Below are positions 23,565 to 32,379 of a DNA stretch of 64,000 bases, in pieces. The stretch comes from an uncultured Nioella sp. (GTDB lineage: Bacteria; Pseudomonadota; Alphaproteobacteria; Rhodobacterales; Rhodobacteraceae). Position numbers and translations under genes: made by a program. A model generated the notes under the pieces. That model did not search any database. It was not told the DNA's origin and saw only the letters and a program-made list of their open reading frames with translations. How positions within the stretch are numbered: position 1 is the first letter of the stretch; every line of letters starts with the position of its first letter. Location of the stretch: NCBI GenBank assembly GCA_947495575.1, contig CANLZL010000001.1:248001-312000 (forward strand), given 5' to 3'.

Positions 23565-24440
23565 ATGATGTCATTGGAACGATTGAGACACCTATCAACT
23601 GAACTTGTCGCACGAGAATCTGAGGTTTCCGGCAGAATCCTTCCGGCTGCACATATCTTTCAACGCACAGAAGTCACCGTGTTTGACGCCGTCATCTACA
23701 ACCCGGTTATTTGTCTGATCCTACAGGGGCAAAAAGAAATGAGTGTTGGAAAGCAGTTCATCGAACTTGACGAGGGTGACGTGCTTTTGGTCAGTCATGA
23801 TTTGCCAGTAGCCTCCAAAATTACCCAAGCCAGCAAGGAGCGTCCCTATCAGGCGCTCATTTTCTCATTAGATTTGGGCGTCCTGCGGGGCTTGTACGAG
23901 CAAGTTGGCGAAGCGATTTCCAATAAGGATCACGCGACGTCTTTGTCTGCTAGCCCGGCCGATCCTGTTTGGACTGAGCCGATGGTCCGCTATCTGGAGT
24001 TGATGGATGCCCCCATGGACGCGCAGGTCCTCGGGCCGATGATTTTGAAGGAAATCCACTATCGTCTCCTCCTGTCACCGATCGGTGGTATGTTGCGGAG
24101 CCTTTTGTCTGTCGACAGCCATGCCAGCCGCATTGCCAAATCTATCCAGCAGATCAGGGCCAGATTTCGGGAGCCTTTAGTTGTTGGAGAACTGGCCCAG
24201 GTCGCCGGAATGAGCTCATCATCGTTTCACGAGCATTTCAAATCCGTGACGGGTACGACGCCACTTCAGTACCAAAAGGACTTGCGGATGATTGAAGCGC
24301 GTACTCTTTTAGAGCGCGGCGTCCCCTCTGTATCCTTCGCGGGGTTCGAAGTTGGCTACGAGAGCCCGACGCAGTTTAGTCGTGACTATTCCCGCAAGTT
24401 CGGATGTTCGCCCAAACATCATCTTGCACGTGCGTCTTAG
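23565..24440 (+). CDS. AraC-family regulator with AraC_N domain
   Basis: A 291-residue activator. The N-terminal AraC_N domain shows FDAVIYNPVICLILQGQKEM (residues about 40-59) and DEGDVLLVSHDLPVAS; the C-terminal double helix-turn-helix covers about residues 195-290, with LVVGELAQVAGMSSSSFHEHF and VSFAGFEVGYESPTQFSRDY. Two adjacent ATGs (23565, 23568) follow a strong GGAAAGGAG site. It is divergent from the aldo/keto reductase gene. Confidence 0.92.
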   Translation: MMSLERLRHLSTELVARESEVSGRILPAAHIFQRTEVTVFDAVIYNPVICLILQGQKEMSVGKQFIELDEGDVLLVSHDLPVASKITQASKERPYQALIFSLDLGVLRGLYEQVGEAISNKDHATSLSASPADPVWTEPMVRYLELMDAPMDAQVLGPMILKEIHYRLLLSPIGGMLRSLLSVDSHASRIAKSIQQIRARFREPLVVGELAQVAGMSSSSFHEHFKSVTGTTPLQYQKDLRMIEARTLLERGVPSVSFAGFEVGYESPTQFSRDYSRKFGCSPKHHLARAS

Positions 24441-24892
24441 GCCAACAAGCGCGACTGCCAAATCGGAAGTTCCGTTTTGTCGCTTGATAGCAAATTCGTC
24501 CCTCTATGCTGACCATTCCTAGATACATATTGATGGTTGCAGTGGGATAGATGTGAACACTTTTGGACCTTTCCTGGCATGTGAAACAGGTTGCGGATGC
24601 CTATTCGATGGCGTGCCCGACAGGATGCCTGAGCTCGTCAAATACTGCCCCTCATACATGCCGGTTAATGAAGATGCTGCCCCTGTGTATTCGGCGGCCC
24701 TGACGGGGGCCCGTTCGCAGAGTCGTCCAAGGACGCGGGTAGTTTTCCATCACCATGCGCCCGCCCGAAACACCTCAGCCGGCCATATAACAAAACCGCG
24801 CCGATCAGAAGACCGGCGCGGTAGGGAGAGCGGAGGGGTCTGCTCTCTCGGGACCACACGGCGCCGCGAAGAGCCGTGCAGGTTCGCGTAAC
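24441..24892. other. 452-bp gap between the AraC gene and the taurine-type permease gene
   Basis: Apart from the terminator at 24791-24822 I see no supported feature. An open frame at 24553-24891 (plus strand) reads through that terminator, has no ribosome binding site and has low-complexity arginine-rich content, so it is not called. Confidence 0.75.
24791..24822 (-). terminator. Rho-independent terminator of the taurine/nitrate-type ABC operon
   Basis: Reading the minus strand, ACCGCGCCG (24814-24822) pairs with CGGCGCGGT (24795-24803) and is followed by TTTTG. It lies 70 nt after the permease stop codon. Confidence 0.88.
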
Positions 24893-26230
24893 TCAGGCTT
24901 TGCCTTTCCATGGAACGAGCCACCTCTCGACCCGGCGCATGCCCATGTCGATCATGAAGCCGATAACACCGATCATCACGATGCCCATGATTACGATATC
25001 GGTGTTTTGGAACCGAGAGGCGGTCATGATCATCATGCCGGCGCCGGTTTCAGCAGCAACCAGTTCGGCCGCAACAACCGTGCCCCAACACACACCCATC
25101 GCAACCCGGGCACCCGTGAAGATCTCAGGTAGCGAGTTGGGGATGATGACGTGGCGCATGATTTGCCATTTGCTGGCGCCAAGCGAATAAGCTGCGTGGA
25201 CCTTGGTGATCCGCACACCGGACACCCCGGAACGTGCAGCGATGGCCATGATCCATAAGGCCGCCAGGAACAGCAGGATGATCTTACCGGATTCACCGAT
25301 TCCGGCCCAGATGATCACCAACGGGATCAGGGCAAGCGGTGGGACAGGGCGCATGAATTCGACAATCGGGTCAAACCAGCCACGGAACCAATCGCTCAGC
25401 CCCATGACATAGCCCAACGGGATGCCGACAAGCGCGCCAAGCAAGAAACCAACAATCACACGGAACAGGGAGAAGCCGAGGTGTTCACCCAATGACGCGT
25501 TGCGGAACCCATCTTGGGCAATCTCAATAAACCGAGACCACACCGCTTCGGGCGCGGGCAACCAAATGGGCTCCATCTGCCAACCGGCCGCAGGTGCGAT
25601 ATTGAGCGTTCCGCGTCGGGTCATCGATACGTCACCCCATCCGACATCAACACTGTTGGCACCGGGGGCAATCGCTTCTCCGTTCACGGCAACGATAACG
25701 GCACCATCATCACGGGTGATTTCGTCGTTATCTTCTACCCGCAGAAGCTCGCTCCGATAGGCGGCAACTGACATCACATCGTTCAGTGCGAACCCTTCGC
25801 CGGGTTCAACTTCCGGCAGATCAACAGACTCGCCAGCTGTATGTACGATAACAGTCACTGTCGCGTCGTCTTGCGATCCGTCCTCAGCCTCGGAGGTGTA
25901 GGTAAAAGATGCATCGCCCAAGAAGGGACCGGGCGCGTGCATGAATGAGGGCAACAAGGTTGATCCTGTGAATGTTCCCCAGAGCAAGAAGATGAAAAAC
26001 ACAGACACAAAAGACGCAACAAGGTTCGACGTGACCGTGCTTTCATCGCCGAAGGTCACAGTTTTAAGCGAGCTGTAGTCGTGCTTTGGCGTCAGCATGC
26101 GCTTGACTAGCTTCCAGATCACCAATGTCGCCAGAATGAGCAAAACGTATCCGACCAGATACGGGATCGCATAAGCAACTGTCTGAAGGATCAGGAACAG
26201 CTCTACGCTGAGTTGTGAGATAACTTCCAT
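24893..26230 (-). CDS. ABC transporter permease, taurine/nitrate/sulfonate type, with long N-terminal extension
   Basis: A 445-residue membrane protein. The C-terminal about 240 residues are a normal SsuC/TauC-type permease, with GALVGIPLGYVMGLSDW, RPVPPLALIPLVIIWAGIGE (residues about 290-310) and the ATPase-contacting loop AAYSLGASKWQIMRHVIIP. Ahead of this are about 200 extra residues: two hydrophobic helices (about 10-40 and 68-90) around a short basic loop, then a soluble acidic, beta-rich stretch (about 100-215, threonine/valine/aspartate rich), likely periplasmic. Usual family length is 250-290. The first gap to the ATPase is only three bases. The extension might contact the binding protein; its role is unknown. 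Confidence 0.85.
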   Translation of the reverse strand: MEVISQLSVELFLILQTVAYAIPYLVGYVLLILATLVIWKLVKRMLTPKHDYSSLKTVTFGDESTVTSNLVASFVSVFFIFLLWGTFTGSTLLPSFMHAPGPFLGDASFTYTSEAEDGSQDDATVTVIVHTAGESVDLPEVEPGEGFALNDVMSVAAYRSELLRVEDNDEITRDDGAVIVAVNGEAIAPGANSVDVGWGDVSMTRRGTLNIAPAAGWQMEPIWLPAPEAVWSRFIEIAQDGFRNASLGEHLGFSLFRVIVGFLLGALVGIPLGYVMGLSDWFRGWFDPIVEFMRPVPPLALIPLVIIWAGIGESGKIILLFLAALWIMAIAARSGVSGVRITKVHAAYSLGASKWQIMRHVIIPNSLPEIFTGARVAMGVCWGTVVAAELVAAETGAGMMIMTASRFQNTDIVIMGIVMIGVIGFMIDMGMRRVERWLVPWKGKA

Positions 26231-26233
26231 GAC

Positions 26234-27037
26234 TTAAGCCTCCTCTGTCCGGCCCATGATTTCCTCTTCCATGTCCCAGATCATGGAGAGGATCTCGTCC
26301 CTGGTTTTGCCGAAATCGGGGTGTTTTTTGACTTCTCTCAGATCGGCATTCACACCAAGATCCGCGAAGGGCAGGTTATATTCACGGTGGATGCGACCGG
26401 GACGCGGGGCCATCACCAGCAGGCGTTCGCCAAGTAACAGGGCCTCTTCCACAGAGTGGGTGATAAGGATGATCGTCTTGCCGGTTTCACGCCAAAGTTT
26501 CAGAACCAGACCTTGCATCTTTTCACGTGTCAGCGCGTCTAGTGCGCCAAGAGGTTCATCCATCAGGATGACTTCGGGGTCGTTGGCCAGGCAACGGGCC
26601 AGTGCGACACGCTGCTGCATCCCGCCCGACAGTTCATAGACCGCCTTGTCCTTGAAAGCGCCCAGGCCGACTGTGTCCAGAAGATGTTCAACGATCTCGT
26701 TGGCCTCGCCTTTGGGCATGCCTTTCATGCGGGGACCAAAGGCAACGTTTTCACGGACGCTCATCCATTCAAACAGAGCGCCTTGCTGGAATACCATGCC
26801 GCGTTCGGGACCGGGGCCGGACACACGTTCGCCGCCAAGCGACACAGTTCCGGAGGTCGGTGCGAGAAATCCCGCAACAATGTTTAGCAGGGTTGTTTTG
26901 CCGCATCCTGAAGGGCCCAGAACCGACATCAGCTCGCCCTCTTTTAAGTTCAGGTCGACATCTTGCAGCGCTTGTACAGACGAGCCGTTTGGCAGGTCAA
27001 AGCGCATAGAAATCTTGTCTAGAGCGAGATTACTCAT
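26234..27037 (-). CDS. ABC transporter ATP-binding protein, taurine/nitrate/sulfonate type
   Basis: A 267-residue single-cassette ATPase of the SsuB/TauB family, with Walker A GPSGCGKTT (residues about 42-50), Q-loop FQQGALFEWMSV, signature LSGGMQQRVALARCL (about 140) and Walker B VILMDEPLGALD, plus the switch histidine in ILITHSVEEAL. The start at 27037 follows a GGAG site, and the longer upstream frame is not supported. It is separated from the binding-protein gene by a terminator-like hairpin and from the permease gene by three bases. Confidence 0.93.
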   Translation of the reverse strand: MSNLALDKISMRFDLPNGSSVQALQDVDLNLKEGELMSVLGPSGCGKTTLLNIVAGFLAPTSGTVSLGGERVSGPGPERGMVFQQGALFEWMSVRENVAFGPRMKGMPKGEANEIVEHLLDTVGLGAFKDKAVYELSGGMQQRVALARCLANDPEVILMDEPLGALDALTREKMQGLVLKLWRETGKTIILITHSVEEALLLGERLLVMAPRPGRIHREYNLPFADLGVNADLREVKKHPDFGKTRDEILSMIWDMEEEIMGRTEEA

Positions 27038-27118
27038 CCAATTCTCCGCAATTTGTGGGGCGATCTGGCGACGGTGTCGCCGCGGGGGCAAACGCAGTTT
27101 TAGTGGTCACGCATTTGC

Positions 27119-27154
27119 AAAAGGCCCCGCATTCTGAGGGAAGAATGCGGGGCC
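27119..27154 (-). terminator. Intra-operon terminator/attenuator between binding protein and ATPase genes
   Basis: A perfect 13-bp stem (GGCCCCGCATTCT with AGAATGCGGGGCC in minus-strand reading, 27142-27154 and 27123-27135), 6-nt loop, then TTTT at 27122-27119. It has the form of an intrinsic terminator but lies inside the operon, so it probably lets only part of the transcription continue into the ATPase and permease genes. Confidence 0.88.
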
Positions 27155-27170
27155 AATAGGTTTTATGCGA

Positions 27171-28181
27171 TTACATGCCGTTCATTTCAGCATGGGCCTG
27201 CGTAAGCGGACCGATATTGACGTTACCTTCGTAGGAGTCGAGGGCAGAGTCGATCGAGCCGTTTTCAACAAAGACGTTGGCCACACCCAGCATGAACTCC
27301 TGTACGCCGCCACCAAGCCACTGCTCGGAAAGCTGTGCTTCTACGGTTGGGAAGCCCATGGTTGCAACAGCAGATACAGCCGCGTCCCAATCAAGACCTG
27401 CCTGGTTTGCAACGGTTTGCAGCATCTCGTCGCCACCTTCACCGGATGCCCAACGCTCATTGGCCTCTGCGGTTACGCGCAGGAAGGTCGCAGCCACATC
27501 AGGGTATTCAGCAAGGAAGGATTCAGGCGCCGAAGTCACGTCGAAGACGAGAATGCCAAGTTCTTCTTTTTCGGCACCAGTCAACAGGACGTTGCCGTAG
27601 TCCAGCATTCGCTGCAGACCACCGCCGTAGCCGCATGCGAAATCGATCGAGCCTTGCGACAGGGCCGCAGCGCCCTCTGGTGGAGCCATGTCAACAATCG
27701 AGAGAGACGCGAGGTCGATGCCGAAGTGCTCCATCTGACGCAGGAAGCCGTAGTGAGCGGCGGTGCCAAGTGGAACAGCAACGCGGCTACCGGCAAGTTC
27801 GCTTGCGTTGGACGCGTCGATTTCCAGATCACTGCGAACAACGCAGTTGTCGTTATCGGAATAGGTCACGGCAATGTCGATGATCTGCAGGTTCTGACCG
27901 GCGCTTGCGGCGACCACGAACGGTGGCAGGCCTTGGCTGACGGCGATCTGAACGTCGCCCGACGCCATTGCGGCGCTCATCGCGGTTCCGGTCTCAAAGC
28001 TTACCCAGTTTACAGGCATGCCCAAGGCTTCTTCGTAGATACCTTCGGCGAAGGATTCCATCATTGGCATTGGCCATTCGAGGAAATAGGCAACCGTCAA
28101 TTCGTCGAGGTCTGCCAGTGCGGCCTGGGTCGACATCGCAACCGCAGTGATCGCGGCGGCAGAAGTAAGAAGTTTGTTCAT
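27171..28181 (-). CDS. ABC transporter substrate-binding protein, taurine/sulfonate/nitrate type
   Basis: A 336-residue periplasmic binding protein with a signal peptide (MNKLLTSAAAITAVAMSTQAALA) and a TauA/SsuA-type fold: LTVAYFLEWPMPMMESF opening, WVSFETGTAMSAAMASGDVQIAVSQG (residues about 59-84), GSRVAVPLGTAAHYG (about 130-144) and a FACGYGGGLQRML segment. Length and order fit taurine-type proteins (about 320-340). Context is binding protein, ATPase and permease with no sulfonate-degrading gene such as tpa, xsc or tauD in the window, so taurine is only one possibility alongside other sulfonates, amines or pyrimidine precursors. Confidence 0.9.
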   Translation of the reverse strand: MNKLLTSAAAITAVAMSTQAALADLDELTVAYFLEWPMPMMESFAEGIYEEALGMPVNWVSFETGTAMSAAMASGDVQIAVSQGLPPFVVAASAGQNLQIIDIAVTYSDNDNCVVRSDLEIDASNASELAGSRVAVPLGTAAHYGFLRQMEHFGIDLASLSIVDMAPPEGAAALSQGSIDFACGYGGGLQRMLDYGNVLLTGAEKEELGILVFDVTSAPESFLAEYPDVAATFLRVTAEANERWASGEGGDEMLQTVANQAGLDWDAAVSAVATMGFPTVEAQLSEQWLGGGVQEFMLGVANVFVENGSIDSALDSYEGNVNIGPLTQAHAEMNGM

Positions 28182-28716
28182 GAGTTTCTCCCTATAGAAC
28201 TTTAGTCTGAGCTGGCTTCACCAAGATGCACATCGGATCACCTAGCTATCGTATTTCAGAACTTCATTTTGTATTGTGAGAGTAGCGAACATAGTTTTTT
28301 GATGTCAACAATTTTCTTGTTTTTGCGGTGGGCAAGGTTGGCCTCTGACAGAATTCGCGCCGAGCTGCGAAGGGCTACCGAGGCGACTGGTTTGGCACTG
28401 CAAAAAAAATAACCCCTGTGCCGGAAATATCCGCAAGGGTTGAAACTGTTACGCAATTAGCCGTGTTTGCTCGTTCGTCAGAGAAATGGAATGGCCAGAA
28501 ATCCCTGCAGAGCTATGCTTGAAACAGGCGTGCCGAGAAATCTTCTGGCAACAAGGGCAGCAGGCCCCAGCCGACCGCTAAACATACAAATAGGAATAAG
28601 ATTTGATGATGATGGCGATGGGATTCGTCTTTCGGTTGTGATTCCTATGCGCCATTGGACCTGCCTTGCGACGGCCCAAATCTGGGCGCGCCGCGAGGGG
28701 CGAAGCCGTCCAAAAT
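28182..28716. other. 535-bp gap upstream of the taurine-type operon
   Basis: It holds the promoter region of the binding-protein gene on its left and a terminator-like hairpin at 28402-28441. Short open frames at 28256-28456 and 28467-28733 have no ribosome binding site and do not look like proteins. Nothing else is recognised. Confidence 0.75.
28402..28441 (-). terminator. Terminator-like hairpin downstream of the serine hydrolase gene
   Basis: On the minus strand AACCCTTGCGGA (28441-28430) can pair imperfectly with TCCGGCACAGGGGTT (28425-28411), and eight T follow after an A (28409-28402). It is 275 nt past the serine hydrolase stop codon, the nearest upstream gene on that strand. Confidence 0.7.
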
Positions 28717-29880
28717 CTACGGATCGGACGTAAGAAGCAAGGCGGTCGCCAAAGCGGCTTCAAGCGCGGGAACCAGGTCGGTGCTGTCATCTACGACACC
28801 AACATCGGTATTGATCTGAAAGGCAATCGTCAGCCCGTGATCGGCATAATGTCGAAGGCTGGAAACATAACCGGGTATCCATCCGCCATGACCGTAAACA
28901 GGTCCACGATCAGTTTCCGCATAAATTGCCACGCCGCTGCCATAGAAGACGCCCGCCAAATCTGGATGGACCGGAACGCCATCCAACAAACGATCAAGGT
29001 AAGGAGCTGTCATTGCATTTCCGGTGAACAACACTTGCCCCCAATGGGCCAGATCATGCGACGTGGAGGCAAATCCACCACCTGTCCATTCAATGGCGGG
29101 GTTCCACAACAACACACCGTCCGCACTCATTGTTCTAGCGGGCAAGTCGAACGGGTTGGGCTCTACCGTATATCCAACGGCCAAGCCGGGAAGGGTTTGA
29201 AGGTCAGAGGGCGATGTGCTGGCGAGATCAAGAGGGGATAAAAACCGCTCATGGACCACATCAAATACATCGCGACCGGTAGCAGCCTCAATAACCATGC
29301 CCAGCAGAATGTATCCGGTGTCGCTATAGCCCCATCCCCCTCCCGCTTCAAATTCGGCTGGCATGTCCAAGATAAACGACACCGCGTCTTCAGGCGTGAT
29401 GGACCCGTTTCGCGCGTTGCCCATGAGTTGGCGCGCGGCGCCGTCGATTTGCACATGATCTGGCAAACCAGCACTATGCGTCAGTAGCTGGCCCACCGTC
29501 ATGGTTTCCGCGTTCGGCACCCGTTGGAACCAAGGATAGGAACCCAGGTAACTCGCCACGCGATCCGAGCGCGCCAATACACCATCGCTTTCCAGTGACA
29601 GAACCAGCGCCCCAATGAGGGTCTTTCCAATGCTTGCCGCAAGCATTCGGGTGGAAGGCGTCATCACAACTTGCGCCTCGAGGTCGGCATACCCGACGGC
29701 GGCATCCCCGGATCGACCGTCTGAAAAGGTATAGGCAACGGTTGCACCGGGAAATCCATAGGTGTCATGAAACGCGCTTAGAACGTCATGGACGATTTCT
29801 GGGGCATCATCGCTGTCGCTATGACCTGGGTAGGACAAGCATATCGTCAGAAGCGGTACGAGAATTGCGATCCTTTTCAT
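28717..29880 (-). CDS. Exported serine hydrolase (class C beta-lactamase / penicillin-binding protein-like)
   Basis: A 387-residue protein with a signal peptide (MKRIAILVPLLTICLSYPGHS) and a beta-lactamase family domain. The S-x-x-K catalytic motif is SIGK (residue about 78), the Y-x-N-type motif is the family variant YSD in GWGYSDTGYILLG, and HGGWIPGYVSS near residue 330 is the H-x-G motif of esterase/D-peptidase members. Those serine hydrolases include esterases, D-aminopeptidases and beta-lactamases; activity cannot be chosen from sequence. The start at 29880 overlaps the stop codon of the CPBP protease gene (ATGA), so the longer upstream frame is wrong. Confidence 0.88.
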   Translation of the reverse strand: MKRIAILVPLLTICLSYPGHSDSDDAPEIVHDVLSAFHDTYGFPGATVAYTFSDGRSGDAAVGYADLEAQVVMTPSTRMLAASIGKTLIGALVLSLESDGVLARSDRVASYLGSYPWFQRVPNAETMTVGQLLTHSAGLPDHVQIDGAARQLMGNARNGSITPEDAVSFILDMPAEFEAGGGWGYSDTGYILLGMVIEAATGRDVFDVVHERFLSPLDLASTSPSDLQTLPGLAVGYTVEPNPFDLPARTMSADGVLLWNPAIEWTGGGFASTSHDLAHWGQVLFTGNAMTAPYLDRLLDGVPVHPDLAGVFYGSGVAIYAETDRGPVYGHGGWIPGYVSSLRHYADHGLTIAFQINTDVGVVDDSTDLVPALEAALATALLLTSDP

Positions 29881-30719
29881 TGCGAAATTCTTCCCTCGCC
29901 TGGAACGACCTCGGTGGCGACATTTTTGCGGGTTAGCATGCTGTCCCGGTTCCACCAGACCACGATGATTGTGACGCCGACGAGAATCCACGTGTCATAG
30001 GGCTGGGCATCTGGCCAGAACGGGTTGATCAATTGCCAGTGGAACAACATGGGCCAAAGCAGGCTACCGCGCGCGCGGTTGAAGATTGGCGTGACCAAAA
30101 TGGCCAATGTGATGTTTCCAAGCAGAAATGGAAGGAAACTCCAACTGGCAAAAACTGTGTTGGACAGAAAAAACGCCGGTATGTGCCAGATGCCCCAGAT
30201 GGTTCCGATAATGGCCCCGGCCCAAAGCGGTGCCATGTGACGCTGCAAAATTGGCTGCGCCACGCCGCGCCAGCCAAATTCCTCAACTGGTCCAAGAAAG
30301 AGCATCATGAAGAGGAGCGAAACGAGCGCGCCAGACCCTTCTGCCGGGACGGGTGCCAAGGTCGGCCCGCCTTTCAGGAGCGACCCGATCGCAAAGACAA
30401 TGGGAATGCCGACAAAGATGAACCCGGCCCACATAACGGATCCGCGGACCAAAAAGAGACGCGCGAAAAAGCCCTTGAGGCCGGCAAGGCCTGAAAAAAA
30501 CAGAACAACGATGATCGCCGAAATGGCAGGTGACCATGTGGCCAAAAAGAAAAACGGATGGGATCCGCTGATTTCGCCAAATGCGCTGACGGCCCAGTCA
30601 GGCGCAAAAATGTAGATGCTGACAAGGCCCCAAGTGATGGCGAAGGTCATTGCGAAAAAGGCAAAAACGGCACCTGATGGAATGCTACGATGTTGATGAG
30701 ATACGGGAATATCGGTCAT
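29877..30719 (-). CDS. CPBP family intramembrane glutamic endopeptidase (CAAX/Abi type)
   Basis: A 280-residue membrane protein with about eight hydrophobic helices and the CPBP catalytic motifs EEFGWRG (E-E-x-x-x-R, residue about 145) and the later IWHIPAF histidine motif (about 185). A third conserved histidine in LFHWQLINP (about 225) is also visible. Family members cleave within the membrane or process prenylated/peptide substrates. It lies 89 nt downstream of a TetR gene and is translationally coupled to the exported serine hydrolase, so the two hydrolases form one TetR-controlled unit. Confidence 0.87.
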   Translation of the reverse strand: MTDIPVSHQHRSIPSGAVFAFFAMTFAITWGLVSIYIFAPDWAVSAFGEISGSHPFFFLATWSPAISAIIVVLFFSGLAGLKGFFARLFLVRGSVMWAGFIFVGIPIVFAIGSLLKGGPTLAPVPAEGSGALVSLLFMMLFLGPVEEFGWRGVAQPILQRHMAPLWAGAIIGTIWGIWHIPAFFLSNTVFASWSFLPFLLGNITLAILVTPIFNRARGSLLWPMLFHWQLINPFWPDAQPYDTWILVGVTIIVVWWNRDSMLTRKNVATEVVPGEGRISQ

Positions 30720-30808
30720 GGTTGGTCCCCAATTCTGGGATGGAAGTGCAATCGGATTGCCCGCCTGAAGGCATTCGACCGCAGTGAAAATGTGAGCTGC
30801 TGCCGCCT

Positions 30809-31441
30809 CTAACCCACGGCCCTGATTGGGTTCATGAATTGAAAGCTGCCCGGTTCTGCACCAAGCGCTTGTTCGATGATTGTTTGTGTTACTTCGCGGC
30901 GGGCGCGAATTTCGGATGGGGAAAAAGCGAATATTCCGCCATCGGTCAAAAACTGGGCGCCCGTGAAGAGAAACTGGATCGTCTCGAGAGGGCGCTTGAC
31001 CTGGAATACCCCTTCGCCAATTCCCTGCTCGACGATCTGAGCTAAAATAGGCGACAGGCGCAAAACGGTCTGAATATTGGTCAGCTCGTGTAATTCCCGG
31101 TTTTCGGGGTCGTGGAGCATCTCTGCCACCTCTAACGAGGTGTCATCGCCCATATGGCTGTTCGACAGCAACGCCGCCATCTTGGCCATCGCTGGCAAGG
31201 ACGGGTCATCTGCCACTGATCTTGCCATCTCGACGATGCCGTCGAGTGTGTGATCCACAATCGCTTCGAGGATGTCGGGTTTGGATTTGAAATAGTAATA
31301 GAACGTGCCTTTTGCGACGCCCATTTCCCGGATGATCCGGTCAACCGAGCATTTGGCATAGCCAATTTCCCGAAAAAGGCGGTGAGCCGTTTCAATGATC
31401 TCTGCGCGGCGTTCTTCAGGGGCTTTTACAATGCGTGGCAC
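30809..31441 (-). CDS. TetR-family transcriptional regulator
   Basis: A 210-residue repressor with an N-terminal helix-turn-helix (residues about 9-55; YAKCSVDRIIREMGVAKGTFYYYFKSK) and a helical ligand domain. It starts with GTG preceded by GGAG eight bases upstream. A 21-bp near-perfect palindrome lies 28 bp before the start and is the likely operator. It is first in the order TetR, CPBP protease, serine hydrolase and probably regulates all three. Confidence 0.9.
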   Translation of the reverse strand: MPRIVKAPEERRAEIIETAHRLFREIGYAKCSVDRIIREMGVAKGTFYYYFKSKPDILEAIVDHTLDGIVEMARSVADDPSLPAMAKMAALLSNSHMGDDTSLEVAEMLHDPENRELHELTNIQTVLRLSPILAQIVEQGIGEGVFQVKRPLETIQFLFTGAQFLTDGGIFAFSPSEIRARREVTQTIIEQALGAEPGSFQFMNPIRAVG

Positions 31442-31468
31442 GTGAGTCTCTCCAGTTGATCCAATACT

Positions 31469-31489
31469 ACTGACTGACCGTCAGTCAGT
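31469..31489. promoter_or_regulatory. Palindromic TetR operator
   Basis: ACTGACTGAC and GTCAGTCAGT are perfect 10-bp arms around a single central C. The arms are themselves built from repeated TGAC. TGACTGAC/GTCAGTCA-type palindromes are typical of many TetR targets. It sits immediately upstream of the TetR gene. Confidence 0.8.
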
Positions 31490-31590
31490 CAAGATTGCTA
31501 CGTCGAAACGCCAGAATCCTTGGCGTGCAAGGACCGGAGCCTTTAATGGTGATTAGCAATTACTTGAATGACTTGGTGGGTAGCTGGCAG

Positions 31591-32379
31591 CTATTTCACT
31601 ATCAACTCTTCCAATGCATGGGTCAGCTCGCGAACACGAGCCTCATTCGACGCGGCCAGTGTCGCATCCGCATTCAACAGGTTGTTTTCAAATCCAACTC
31701 GCGCCTTGCCACCGTGAGAATGCGCATTAGTGAGACATGCGATTTCCGCTTGACCAAACGCACAAACCGCCCAGTCCACTGCCTTTCCAAAAGAGCCTAG
31801 CATTGGCAAAAAGGCATCGAGATCAGAGGGCGAAGCGTCCGCTGGCGGAAAATATTTTCCCAACACAAACAACAGCTGCCTCGGTGCAGGGATTTCTCCC
31901 CCTTGTACAAGATGCAAGAGCCGTCGCGCATCAGCGGTTGAGTAGAGAATGTGTTGAATCGGGATTCCGGCCTCATCTGACCAAAAATAAAACCTGGACG
32001 CAGCACGGTCATTGCCAGTGGCTGGCCACATCTCCCGCAATGCGATCGAAACTCCTTCGGGTTCGAGTTCCCGGACAAGGGCCCGCTGATGCGCTGCGCT
32101 GTATTTTCCGACCGCCTCGGTTGTGATCTGCACTGGCATGTCCGGGACTTGAAGGGCCATTTCCGAGATCAGTTCCCGATAAACCCCGACATCCAGCAAG
32201 TGACCTTGGTTCTGGTCCCGGATATGGGCATGCAACGCGCCTGCGCCAACGGCGAAACAGGCTGCAGCGGTCTCAACCACTTCTGCGATTGTCACGGGTA
32301 GAGCAGGGTGGTCTGCTTTGGTGCGCCGCGCTCCGTTGGGGGCCAGCATAATTGGTGGCAAGGTATTCAGCCTGCTCAT
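31591..32379 (-). CDS. Beta-keto acid cleavage enzyme (BKACE, DUF849 family)
   Basis: A 262-residue TIM-barrel metalloenzyme of the BKACE family, which condenses a beta-keto acid with acetyl-CoA and splits it to acetoacetate and a new CoA ester. Key features are IMLAPNGARRTK (residues about 10-21), ALHAHIRDQNQG with the H-x-H Zn site (about 47-58), PVQITTEAVG, EPEGVSIALRE and NAHSHGGKARVGFENNLL near residue 218. It is somewhat shorter than the usual 270-310. It is coupled by ATGA overlap to a class III aminotransferase gene, which could supply a beta-keto acid from a beta-amino acid imported by the adjacent TRAP system. Confidence 0.9.
   Translation of the reverse strand: MSRLNTLPPIMLAPNGARRTKADHPALPVTIAEVVETAAACFAVGAGALHAHIRDQNQGHLLDVGVYRELISEMALQVPDMPVQITTEAVGKYSAAHQRALVRELEPEGVSIALREMWPATGNDRAASRFYFWSDEAGIPIQHILYSTADARRLLHLVQGGEIPAPRQLLFVLGKYFPPADASPSDLDAFLPMLGSFGKAVDWAVCAFGQAEIACLTNAHSHGGKARVGFENNLLNADATLAASNEARVRELTHALEELIVK

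Noticed and set aside
24553-24891. 112-codon open frame on the plus strand before the taurine-type operon
   Set aside because: It crosses the operon's terminator, has no ribosome binding site, starts with GTG and has arginine-rich low-complexity content.
27165-28205. 346-codon open frame antisense to the taurine-type binding protein
   Set aside because: It is the shadow of a clear signal-peptide-bearing SBP gene; its translation shows no family motif.
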